Positions 34,981 through 45,863 of a stretch of 64,000 bases of DNA are shown piece after piece. Positions within the stretch are counted from its first letter, which is position 1; each line of letters starts with the position of its first letter. This DNA comes from Microplitis mediator (taxonomy: Eukaryota; Arthropoda; Insecta; Hymenoptera; Braconidae). The notes under the pieces are model-generated. The model was not told where the DNA came from. It searched no databases and worked only from the letters and a program-made list of their open reading frames with translations. Location of the stretch: NCBI RefSeq assembly GCF_029852145.1, contig NC_079976.1, positions 5,022,001-5,086,000 on the forward strand, written 5' to 3'. The translations under genes were made by a program, and so were the position numbers.

Positions 34981-35290
34981 TTTTCCCGTTCACGTTTCAT
35001 CCAGTGATTTTATTGCTACTGCGGGGGGTAGCCGCGGGGCATTGAAAACGTGCCGGTCGTCGCCGCCTCGTTAAGTTTATTCGCGCTGAAGAATAAACGA
35101 AAGAAAGTTTTCCGTGATGGCACGTACGAACGAAAGAACCAACGCACGAACTAAACGGCTAATGTAACGGACAGACGGATGGACGGGCACATATCACTAT
35201 AAAAGACGATTAAATAAAGAGACCGCGACATTTAGACACACGTTTAATGTAATACAGTCTTGTCTTGTTTATTTTACAGACAGGGACGAG
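34981..35290 (+). promoter_or_regulatory. Candidate TATA-containing promoter
   Basis: A CG-rich block (GCGGGGGGTAGCCGCGGGGC at 35021-35040; CGGTCGTCGCCGCCTCG near 35054-35070) is followed by TATAAAAG at 35198-35205. About 30 bp downstream lies CGACATTTAG, where initiation would be expected. Repeated CGAACGAAAG/CGCACGAAC motifs lie between. No donor or open frame clearly marks the transcript, so this is a promoter candidate only. Confidence 0.4.
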
Positions 35291-35643
35291 GTATTTTATA
35301 AATTTATACGGCAAATCATTTTTTTATTTTTAAATACTTTTATCGATTTCAAATAACTGCTTCGATAAAAAAATTACGGTTTCGATTAGTAAATATTATT
35401 GTGTTTATTCTTGAGAAATTTCTTTGTTCAGAATTTATTTATTTTTTACTATCCATCATGAAACTCATACTTCTTGTAATCATATATTTTGAAATTTAAT
35501 TATCCAGATATATATTTATTCTATCGGACATCGATAATAGTATCAACAGGTAGTTATAATCAAAACCACAATTATAATCAGTTAAAATTAAAATGATAGA
35601 ATTCAACATATATGAGAATTATTTTGTTGGTCATAAAAAATTA
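35291..35643. other. AT-rich non-coding stretch
   Basis: No gene or repeat is recognised. Confidence 0.5.
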
Positions 35644-35859
35644 ATGTACCTGAAGATCGGAACTTTTCTTGCGGAACGAAAATAAGAAAAAAGAAATGAA
35701 AAGTAAAATCTCTACTGGATCTAGATTTCGAAAATGTTTTGCACGTCACCCGAAAATGACAGACCACCCCCAACTACCCCTTAAGTCGCTTTTTGACACA
35801 AATTTCATGAATTATTTCGATTTTTGTTGCGTGAAAAACGTTCCAATCTTCAGGTGCAT
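35644..35859. mobile_element. MITE (TGTACCTGAAGAT family)
   Basis: Starts ATGTACCTGAAGATCGGAAC and ends with the inverse, GTTCCAATCTTCAGGTGCAT. Subterminal GAACGAAAATAAG-type and GACCACCCCCAACTACCCC blocks match the copy at 15694-16130. Length is about 216 bp. The + strand open frame 35669-35881 is incidental. Confidence 0.75.
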
Positions 35860-35883
35860 AAAAATGACTATTTTAAGATAAAA

Positions 35884-36016
35884 AACCCAATACCCGATTA
35901 GGGAACTAGTACCCGATCTCTTCATATATTTGTGTATATATTTAGTAAAATTTAGTAAATATAGAATACAAATACATGAGTGATCGAACACTAGTTCCCT
36001 GATCGGGTACTGGGTC
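35884..36016. mobile_element. Short foldback element
   Basis: Left arm ACCCAATACCCGATTAGGG continuing to AACTAGTACCCGATC; the right arm is its inverse (GATCGAACACTAGTTCCCTG to GTACTGGGT). Arms are about 34 bp with a loop of about 65 bp. It lies only about 25 bp beyond the neighbouring MITE. It could be a separate miniature element or a structured regulatory hairpin. Confidence 0.6.
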
Positions 36017-37900
36017 TCTTACGTTATTGAGCGGGAAATATTTTTTTAATAAGAAAATTAATCTTGATTTAAAAATTTACTTGATTGATGATCATTAATA
36101 AAATATATTTTTATCCCAGGAATTTATTAATATTATTATCATTCAATAAAAAAATTATTGACACTGAAATCAAGTTCCCTTTGTTTGATTTTTTTTTTTT
36201 TTTTAAGTAAAAGTCTCTATTTAATTAAAATTTGGAAAATTTTTTAACAACAAACTTGGCATTAAAAATTTGTTTAATTACAATAATTATTTAAGGTATT
36301 TTTTGAATCAAGGGACTATATACTTATTACTAATTATTTTTCTGCTCAAATTAGTTTAATTTCTACAATTTTCCAATTGATGAAATGGAGAACTTTTTTT
36401 CAAATTTAAATATTTTTTTTTATTTTTTATAAGAATTTGGTTCATTTTTCCAAAAAAATTTATCTATTTTACAGTTCAAAAATAAAAAATTAATTACTTA
36501 TAGAATTGAATGTAACAACAATAAATTAAACGTTTAAGGAATAGTTTATTAGCAAGATATTTGTTTGATAAAAAATGAACTTTTAAAATTAAGACGTTTT
36601 GTTTTATATTAAATGATATATATTTAATGACAAAAATAAAATAGATATATTATTAAAAAAGGAAAAGACAGTGTAGGCGTTTTATAGAAGAAGGTGATTG
36701 TACTTTCGTCGCATATAAAACCAGAGGCTCGTTAATGTGCACAAGCATGAGTAACATAATGTCCCATCGGGAGGTCTACTAATAGTTGTTTCATACTGAC
36801 GACAACTTTGCCGTGTTAAATATTGCTAGAAGAATATTTCGCTATATAACCACCTCCACCCACATATTTATATTTATATTTTTATATCTATAATCTTTAA
36901 GATGATTCACTCTCTGTGACACAGACAAGACTTACGAAAGATTAATTCGTCATACTTTCATTTTCTCGAGTTTATATATTAAATTATTACTCTATTTTTA
37001 TCACACACTAAATTATAATTTATTTCAAATCATAACTGCCAGATTAAATAATAAATTCAGACAATTTTAAAATATAAATTTTAAAAGCCTATAAATTAAA
37101 GGTTTATGCAATAAATCATCTGTGTCATATTGAATAAATTGTTACATCTTATTCTACACACATTGTCTCATAATTCTTCCTATAACAAGCCACGAATTAT
37201 CACCTCGTAACCAACTAGTGTACCGTGTATTATGCTGGTGTATAAAATTCCGTAAAACAATACAGCCAACTCCATACAACACAATATACGTGTTTATATA
37301 TTTATTTATATATTGTCTACACAAATCTTCAGTCCCAAGATGTCTTCAATTCCTTTTCTTCTCGGTTATTTTTCTTAATCACGTGGGTTAAACAAAAAAA
37401 TATTTTTTACCATTTTTTACTTTACATACATCGTGGGAGTTATCCATTGTGTGCTGGGTCTTTAACCACCCACATCATGTCTCACTCATCTTGAGAATTA
37501 TCAATTTGCCGAGAGAATCTTTAGATGATTCGCTATATTGCGTCAATCAGACTCACATCTGACACAAGTCACATAGACAACTTTTCACGATTATCTCTCT
37601 TGTTTCTTGTTTATTAAATTACTATTTTTTTTTATTTATCTACTTCCTTGATACCTTGATACATAGGTAAATAAGCCGGCTTCTTTACACCTACATAGAT
37701 AATATATAAATGATAATTATTATCGCGATATCACTTGTAGTATTAATTAGCTATTTAAATGCAGATATTGAAATAATAATATTATTATTTGTTTTTGTAA
37801 AAATCGTAACTATCAGATCTCGCCCAGATGTTTATAAAAATTTTTTCTAGTGAAATTCTCACGGAAATTCCACCTGAATTATCCTTGATCTACTGTGTCA
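36017..37900. other. AT-rich non-coding stretch
   Basis: Long A/T-rich region with T runs (for example 36188-36205). A GC-richer patch at 36655-36840 could be regulatory. No gene is supported. Confidence 0.5.
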
Positions 37901-37927
37901 TCATCAACCCCTATAGTACTAGTATAA

Positions 37928-37956
37928 AATAATAATAATAATAATAATAATAATAA
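37928..37956. repeat. (TAA)n microsatellite
   Basis: Nine or so perfect AAT/TAA units. Confidence 0.9.
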
Positions 37957-39609
37957 AGTAAATAACAAAAGAAGTTCCCTATTATAAAATCGTCATTGGG
38001 CATCGAACAATTATTAACAACAGAAGAAGCAGTAGCACCCTCTCGTTATTTCTATGATGGCGGGAAAAATATTTCCACGTGGTGGTTCAAGAACCAAAAC
38101 TCGGTAGATCTACACACCGGCATCGGAATTCCCACAGATTTATTTTCTCTCTCGGTTAGTAGTAAAATTCACCCCTACTGTTAGGGAATCTCCCCTTGAG
38201 CGATGTTTATAAGCCAAGTGGGAGAATTTTATGTATAAATGAGAGTTCATTGAGGGAGGGAAGGAAGGTGGCCTAGAGGATCCTTTTTGGCGGGAATGTT
38301 ATACACTCAGTAGGTGCTTGCGTAGCAAAAATAACAACAGCTTGCGCAAATTCCCACACATAAAAACCGGACAAAGTAAGCGTATATATACCTCCTTCTA
38401 ATTCTACCCCATTGGTCTTTTATTTCTTTTCATACTCCTCGTCTTTCTTTTGACACTCTTTTTACTTCCCTTCATCTTAATGATTCTCTCTCTTTACTAC
38501 TCTGTTATGTCTATATATATATATGTATACATAAAAGTATTGATTTTATGTGACTGTAGTTGGGTATGTAGTGCCAACTTGGCTCTTTCGCATTTTTAAG
38601 AGGGAATGTAACTAGGGTGAAAGAAATAGCTTACACCTGGAACTTAAACTCAAGAGTTATCGTGGGAGCACTAGAAAACTTTACAACAGGTTCAGACATT
38701 ATTGTTTAAATTTTTTTATTAATTGCACTTCAATTACGAAATGAAAAGTTTTGTTAACTGCCATTACTTGCGGTTCCTTTTATTTATGCCATAAAACAGT
38801 TGAGTAAATATTTTAATTTTCTTCACAACCTTATCAATAATGCAGACAATTTGAATTTATTCTGTGTTGTAAAGAAAAAGTGCAGTAACTGTTGCATATA
38901 ATATGTGTAACAAGAGGTCAGCAGAGCTCTGTCTTGATTATCAAACACAGTTACTATGTATGCAATCAGAGGGTTGAGTTGGAATAACAGGATCGTTGTT
39001 AATATCTTTATATATGACGCAGGTAAAATTCTTACGTATCACTAAAGCCGGCCGATGTTCCGTTTATCGCTTGACGATCGTATGACATATAAGATTATCT
39101 ACAATTCAAACAGACGACGTAAAACGCACTCGTAATATTTCTTCTTCTCTTAAAGAATCTCTTTTTGCATTACAATGTATTCACTGCATTCTCTTATATG
39201 ACTTTACGGTATCATACTCCAATTTTATTACTCAAAAATACTGTCCATTAAATAAGGCCAGATTTAAATCGAAAATGTATTTATACATCCAGAAAATTTT
39301 TTTGTTGGAATTTCTCTTAAAGTTCGAGATCAAATCTAACCAACATCCAAATTTTTACTTCTTTTTTAGTAAAAATTAGACTTACTATATATACTATTAA
39401 TTGATATATATATATATTTTACAACTTATCTAGTAAATATTTACATTTTTCCAAAATATCTCAACGGTACTAAATTTTCAGAATAATTTTTACTATCAAA
39501 ATTTTTTCCATGTACGAATTAAAAAAAAAATGAAAGAAATGTTTCAGCACAAAAAACCACCATTTCAAATAAAAAATTTTTTTTTTGGTTCAACACTTTT
39601 ATTTACCGA
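37957..39609. other. Mixed non-coding stretch
   Basis: 37990-38400 is less AT-biased with an unrecognised + strand frame at 37996-38184. A TA-type run lies at about 38512-38530. 38990-39140 holds several CG dinucleotides. No gene is supported. Confidence 0.4.
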
Positions 39610-39910
39610 CACGGAAAAAAGAGCAGTTGAAAAATTACAATTTCGTATAGTAGTAAAGCGCTCCGAGTCTGAAACTGTAAAAATTACATTTTTTATCAGT
39701 AAATTTTACAGAAATAACAAATATTACAGTTTCAAACTCGATATTGTCGATTTAAACTGTAAAATTTTCTGCTTAAAATTGTATTAATTTTATTACTATA
39801 ACAAATTTCTAAAATTACAACTTAAGCTTTAATGTTTAAAGATTTTTGCCCCGAAAGCTTCTTTTACTGTAGAAACTGTATATAATTTTTCAACTGCTCT
39901 TTTTTCCGTG
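39610..39910. mobile_element. MITE (CACGGAAAAAAGAGCAGTTG family)
   Basis: Left end CACGGAAAAAAGAGCAGTTG plus AAAAATTA; the right end is the exact inverse over about 28 bp (TAATTTTTCAACTGCTC then TTTTTTCCGTG). Inside, inverted GAAACTGTAAAA/TTTACAG-type motifs repeat. Both outer flanks read GA, which may be a 2-bp duplication or a mutated TA. Length about 301 bp, no transposase. Confidence 0.8.
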
Positions 39911-42677
39911 GAGTTCAGAAAAAATTAAGGAAAATTCATTACTTCAGATATGAGGGCTGCTCTAAAAATTTGATAAAAATAAAATTATTTTTATCATAAT
40001 TAAATTCATGGAGTGACCAACTTGCCCCCTTAACTCTTACCCTCTGTAACTAAACTTAAAGAAAAATATTTTTTCAAAAATGGTGTCTTTTTTTGCTCCA
40101 GGTTCCCTTATAATTTTTAAAAAATATACATATATTTATATATGTATAGATATAGTGTCGTGTTATTGTTATAGTAAGAACCTTTTTTAAACTAAAATAT
40201 TCCAAGGTAAAGACATTTGCATGTCTTCACCCTCTTGACCATATTAATACACAGAACCGCATATAGTTATAGGCCCTTATGTATATATGGCATATATTTT
40301 GTTTGAGTATAGCACGCGTTTGTATTTCTTACGAGATAAAGTGCGTTCAGGTGCGCACGTGTGGGTATATAAACGAATGCCTTGACAGAGGGGTGGAAAA
40401 AAAGGAGGTAGCTAATGTGCTGGCATAACAGCTGCTCTCGCAGATTATTCTCACGGGTCCAAAAGCTAGCCCGAGACAATCGAACTTGATTTCTGATGGC
40501 TATAAGAGGAGAGGAGAGGAGACGAGAGTAAAGAACTTTATAGTAGTTTATTGGGTGTGAATAGAAAATTTAAATCCACCCCTTGTAGATTTAAAGTTAT
40601 GATTTTAAATTTTGAATAAAATAATAGACATTTTCTTCGAGATGTTATTGTGAATAGCGATACTGCACGGAGTTATATATTTTTATTGGGAAAGAATATA
40701 TCAGGATAAGATATATCCTGACCGAAATTTCACTTATTCAGAAACTCTCTAGTTTTATTACCTATCGATGCGCGACAATCTCTAGACAATGATTTTATTT
40801 ACGGTGTACTGATAGATAAGGAGCTTTGATCCTTTTTTTATAAATATATCCTTACTTAGCTTACATTTAATCGAGACAATGATCATCAACTTTAAGAACA
40901 CGTTAAAGTTAAAAGAGATCAGACTAGATGTATCTCTTTAAGTAATAATATGCATTGGATATATATGGAGAGAATATGAATTATGCAGGATACGCAGTAG
41001 CAGTACTCGATCTTTTATGCAACCACGGGGCTCACGGGACGCTACATTTTGTTCCTGCTGACCTAAAACCTACTAAGATTTGCAAAATAAAATATAAAAA
41101 TAAATACAAGTTATTTATTTTTTTTTTTTAATGCATCGCTCTCTGCTTTATTTTCATCTCATTTTGTTTGGTTTATGACGAGTATAATTTTCAGTTAATT
41201 AAATATCGTATTTTATTTAATATCTTTTACTGTACATAGAAACCATAAAGGTAATTGAAGAGTGAGAGGTACATATGGGTTGATGATAGCTATTTAATTA
41301 AAGATCTCGCGATATCCTCACAATTAATCAAACAAAGTGACAATCAGACATTTTATTAATGACTTTTGTTACTCTAGATAATTTTCGAACCGTGAATAAG
41401 TGATTTATTTTTTATTCGCGTTTGTAATAAATTATTATTTATTATTTTTATTTTTTAAAATCAAAAGTATGCGCAATAATTTTTGAAAAATTATACAAAT
41501 GATCGGTCAAAAGTTCTCATAATTTATAAGACGAAATTTTTCGATGTCAGCAAAAAATTTCAAAAATTCAATGCCTATTTTGGTACCGATCGTCGCATTA
41601 AAATTCTTAGCACTAAAAATTTACGGGGCCTGTCCCTAGATAAATTATGAAGTACTTTTTTTTTTTTAAATTACTAACGTAAATTTTGTCAACACAAAAA
41701 TATTTATTAATTTTACATATTAAATTTATTCTTTTTTTTTCAAAGTTGAAAAAAAATATTTATGATTTTTTTTGCGCCTCTAATAAAATTTAAAAAAAGT
41801 CGAGTCTACTGGACCTCAATTTAATTTGCGGTCTTAATAAATTGTTTTAAAAATTCTAAAATATCTGTAACAATTTATGAAGAATGCTACAGAAGATGGG
41901 TCGAAAATTTTAGTGATCTAGAATGACAAAATTCGTTCTAGAAATTATTGGCGCTGCGTGATTTTTGTCAAGGTAAACCCATTTAATTTTCGGTAGGATT
42001 GTTAATTTAATTGTATAGGAGTATATATATTTTGTGAGTCTGACTTTTAAAATGTATATATTGTGCGGGTGAATAAGACAGTATTTCTAGCACTGGGTTG
42101 TGTAATTATTGGTTGACGAAGGGTTCACGAGAAAGAACAAGAAGCAGCTAAACTTACTACTCTCTAGGTCAGATGATTCTATGCTATTTCAGTTGATTAC
42201 ATTTATTATCCAAGTTAAATGCTTTTCAAATACCTCGAAAATATTTGCCAAATATTTTTTAACAACTTTGTCTTTTTTTTTAATTTTTATTTTAAAAAAC
42301 GTCGCAATTGATTAAGTGTTTTTATTTTTTATGTATAATTATTCCATTGAATATTTAAGACTGACAATTTAATCGTCTTATTTACGCCCACGCTGATAAC
42401 AGAGATCATCACTTGACCCAGCATTTATTTTGAAATTTATTTATATATAGATATATTTAAGAAAACAACACTCAATCTAAATCAATAGATAAATAAATAT
42501 ATTAAGTACTGAATTCTTATTTATTAATGGAAAAATAATAATTATAAATTATTTACTTGATATTTAAATAACTGAGGTCATTAGCAGTTCATTTGATATT
42601 TTATTTTAAATATATGTACATACAAAAATTTTTATTTACCAATTAATATCGAGTCATTATCATTATTTTAGTGTTTA
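39911..42677. other. AT-rich non-coding stretch
   Basis: Includes a more complex patch at 40380-40530 (CAGCTGCTCTCGCAG; GAGGAGAGGAGACGAGAG), another at 40985-41080, and A/T-rich DNA otherwise. Open frames here (40267-40479, 42109-42315) show no recognised domain. No gene is called. Confidence 0.45.
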
Positions 42678-42826
42678 CACGCAGAGGAATTTTTAGTAAA
42701 AATTAACCAAAAAGTTTGATACTGTGGACATGGAAAATATATAAATTTTTATGAGTGAGAATGTTCCAGACATCAGACAAATTTAAAATTGTCAATAAAT
42801 AGAGTAAATAATAAAAAAAATAATTA

Positions 42827-43069
42827 TTTATGAAGATATTTTTAAAAAACTTTTTTAGATCTTATTAATTGAGCATTTTAAGGATTACGAATGTTAAAAG
42901 TAACGTTTTTCCTTAAATATAGACAACTTCGTAACTCGTAACATATCAATCATTAATGCTTGTTGTAGTTTCTATATACTTAAAAAAATGTTATTTTCAG
43001 AATTTGTAATCTTTAAAACGCTCAATTCATTAGATCTAAAAAAAGTTTTTTAAAAATATCTTCATAAAT
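42827..43069. mobile_element. Long hairpin element
   Basis: Arms of about 105 bp (42827-42935 and 42950-43069) are near-exact inverted copies. TTTATGAAGATATTTTTAAA opens the left arm and TTTAAAAATATCTTCATAAA closes the right. The loop is only about 15-25 bp. Transcribed RNA would form a very long double-stranded stem, the type of structure processed into endogenous siRNAs in insects. No open frame is present. Confidence 0.75.
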
Positions 43070-43268
43070 ATACATTTTATAAAAAAAAAATGATGACCTT
43101 TTTTGTTAAGAATTTAATTTCCTACAAAATTGTTCCTAGAATTTTTCCCTTTAATCTGCATATTTCATGAGATATTTGAAAAAAACCGCGATTGTATCGA
43201 AAAATGAACATTGATCGTCCTGCGGCACGTGTTCTTTTTTACTTAAAAAAAAAAAAACCCAATTCCCC

Positions 43269-43472
43269 ATGATACTGAAGTTAGCCGATGTCTAATAATT
43301 TTTGAAATTTATTTGAAACGATAAACATTAAAAAAAAAAATATTTGAAAAAATTGCACTTAGAGTTTTTTAAATTTACTACATGTGCGAATTTTTAGATT
43401 TTTTTTTTGTAATTTATTTGTAGCAAAAAAAAAATCCAAAAATTTTGAATTGTCGGCTAACTTCAGGATCAT
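43269..43472. mobile_element. ~200 bp MITE (AAGTTAGC family), single copy
   Basis: Begins ATGATACTGAAGTTAGCCGA and ends TGTCGGCTAACTTCAGGATC plus AT. It contains the central ACATGTGCGAATTTTTAGA variant. It is nested inside the CACGCAGATAA element. Confidence 0.85.
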
Positions 43473-43696
43473 AATTCCCCGCGTATTTTTTCACCAAAAA
43501 GAAGCTTTTGATGAGGCGCCTGAGAAAATTTAATTTTTAACGACTACCCTAATGTACATACAAAATATACTACTCGATAGGATGTAAATGAAGTGCAATT
43601 TTTACTAACAATATAGTAAAAATATAGTTACAGGCTAGATGTCTTTACAGTCCTAAACTTCATGAATAATTTATTTACTAAAAAATTATCTGCGTG

Positions 43697-44560
43697 TAAA
43701 ATTATTGCCATTAATAAATAATAATATTTATTATTATGATCACTATTTAAAATAATATTTTTTCCAGACTGTACAATATAATTAAATTGATGAGTAAAAA
43801 CATTCCGTTTGACTTATGCGTCGACCATGACGTTCAATTGCTATCAATTTGTTAAATGTACCAATTTGTTCGATTATCTATATTAAAATCTAGTGGGTGG
43901 CTCAATAAATCATCACTATATATCATCATATATATTAAAGACGTGAAATAATATTAATAAAAGAAATATTTAGCGCGGAATAAATTTTGAATTAAAATAT
44001 TTTTGATATTAAAAAAAATATATATATATTATATATATGTATATGTATAAAATAAAAAAACGGCCCGTGACTTCTGTGGAACGTGTTAAAGTGTTGATGT
44101 ATACAAATCGACATTGTACAGAATACAGTGGTACAGTATATGTTCGAATGACACTCGAGAAATCTCGGAACGATACGACGACTGACTAGTTACGTAACAT
44201 GACATTACCATAACGTTGCATGACATACACGCATGCACGGGTTCATATATGTATATATATATATATATATATAATATGTAAGTAAAAATCCAGCTGTACG
44301 CAATGAAATATAAATCCCTCTACTCCATATGTATGCTTTATAAAATATAAATATATACACATATGTTAAGTGGGTACAGACTCATACATTTTTAAATTCG
44401 TGTGTCCCGAAATATTTTTTTTTTAAGATTTTATGTACCAAAAATATTATTTGCCGTCATATTACTATATATATATATATGTATATGTATACATATGTGA
44501 TGTATAAAAATTTCATCACCCCGTCATCATGTACAGTAGAGACTTTTGCAGGTTTATATT
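43697..44560. other. AT-rich stretch with TA microsatellites
   Basis: (TA)n runs at about 44021-44050, 44246-44273 and 44466-44500. Around 44050-44240 the sequence is somewhat more complex. No gene is seen. Confidence 0.5.
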
Positions 44561-44760
44561 AAATAAGAGAGGGGATTTGAAAAAAGAAAATAATAAAGAG
44601 GGTGTGTTCTATAATTCTGGTCTCAACTTTCTGGCGGCGTGGGAACTTACGGAAGGGAGGTTTCCACCCCTTGGAATTCAACCCGAGGGTTTTTCTCATT
44701 CCTCTAGTATGCATACGTAGAGTAGGTTGTGCCCGACTTTAAATTTCGCGTTCCCGCGCA
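44561..44760. promoter_or_regulatory. Complex island, candidate regulatory segment
   Basis: GC-richer block with GGCGGCGTGGG, GGGAGGTTTCCACCCC, CAACCCGAGGG and TTCGCGTTCCCGCGC. A short + strand frame (44529-44720) shows no recognised domain. A regulatory role is inferred from composition only. Confidence 0.25.
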
Positions 44761-45060
44761 TTTTATTAAATAAAAAAAAATGTTTTATCAACAATAAATA
44801 ATATATCGCGAGTGGTTTTAAAATACTTGGTAATGATTAATCAATATAATTAAATGGTGATAGTATAATTTAAAACTAAAGGAGACATTGATTAAGTTAA
44901 AAGAAGGGTGGAGCAGACTCTCACGATCTTGGAGTGACAAATGGGAGTGTAAAAAAAATAATAATAAAAAAAATAGCAAGTAAAGGGAAATAAGTAAATA
45001 AACAAAAAATAGTTGTGTGAAGGAAGTTTAAAAGTGTTGAGTATAAGAGGGCGGTTACGA
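44761..45060. other. AT-rich non-coding stretch
   Basis: A/T-rich. Minus-strand frames are low-complexity. Nothing is recognised. Confidence 0.45.
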
Positions 45061-45863
45061 ATGAGAGGAACAAGGGGAAACAAACCCCACTACTTATACA
45101 TCTATTCCCCCACCATATAAACTGTCGCGTGTCTGAGCTCCCACTCCTCCTACCAGCACACATGCACATGTGAATCTTTCGAGATGTTGTGTATAGTGCA
45201 TTCGACCCTGTAACAACTCTCTGTGCTGGTATATACTCTCTCATTATACTAGATGTGAAAGGGACAACATCAGTAACTACCAACAGGACGACAACCGCGA
45301 CTACAACTACGACTAAAACCAACTACTAACTAAAGAGTAGTCTCCTCCCTTTTTCCGATTGAGGGTGAAAATATTCTTGGGGTGGGGAATAAGAGGGAGG
45401 CTAGGGAGTTAAGAGAGTCATATGTAGGTGTACATGCCACCAGTTGCGCGTACTTGAAGACACTGCACGGTGGTACATTGCACTGTACTCCTCAGAATAA
45501 TTCAAGTCTTGTCTTGTCTTTTACATTTTTTGCCCAAGTCTTGTGCCATTTACTCGTCAGTAGACTAAGAATTTTCAAAAAAATTTAACCGACTACAGAT
45601 TTAATTGGAGTGAATTTAAATTTACTTGTAATTGCCTCTATTTTATTTTATTTTTATTGATCATTTTTTCAAATTTGGAGAAATAACAGTGGAAAAATAA
45701 TAAAAGTGAACGAGTGACAAGTGAATTTTTTGAGTGGTAGTGGACATTTATGAAGATTTGTGACTAAATATTGAATGAAGATCATTGTAAGGAGATAAAG
45801 GAGCTGGCTTCGATAATTATTCAGCGGTCGAGGGCCAGAGTCACGCTGCCTTCTATACCAAAG
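45061..45863 (+). other. Candidate promoter and non-coding first exon with G-quadruplex motif
   Basis: 45061-45330 is GC-richer and promoter-like. G-runs at 45379-45382, 45384-45387, 45395-45397 and 45404-45406 with loops of 1, 7 and 6 nt meet the standard G-quadruplex pattern on the + strand. The region ends at a donor-like junction CCAAAG|GTTAGT (intron from 45864), preceded by a CG-bearing segment (AGCGGTCGAGGGCCAGAGTC at 45822-45841). The final 250 bp have no long open frame, as in a 5' UTR. The start site is undetermined, and the call rests on composition and one donor. Confidence 0.3.

Larger units (their letters stand above)
42678..43696. mobile_element. TA-flanked MITE (CACGCAGATAA family) carrying nested inserts
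   Basis: Starts CACGCAGAGGAATTTTTAGT, ends with the inverse (ACTAAAAAATTATCTGCGTG), and is flanked by TA on both sides. Terminal and subterminal blocks (GATACTGT, TACTACTCGATAGGATGTA, GGCTAGATGTCTTTACAG) match 14352-14902. The interior has been invaded by at least three units: a fragment like the element at 47564 (about 42750-42815), a long hairpin (42827-43069) and a complete AAGTTAGC-family MITE (43269-43472). Confidence 0.75.

Noticed and set aside
44921..45322. 133-codon minus-strand open frame
   Set aside because: It is built largely of Val- and Phe/Leu-rich low-complexity stretches, has no recognised domain, and overlaps the promoter-like island on the other strand.
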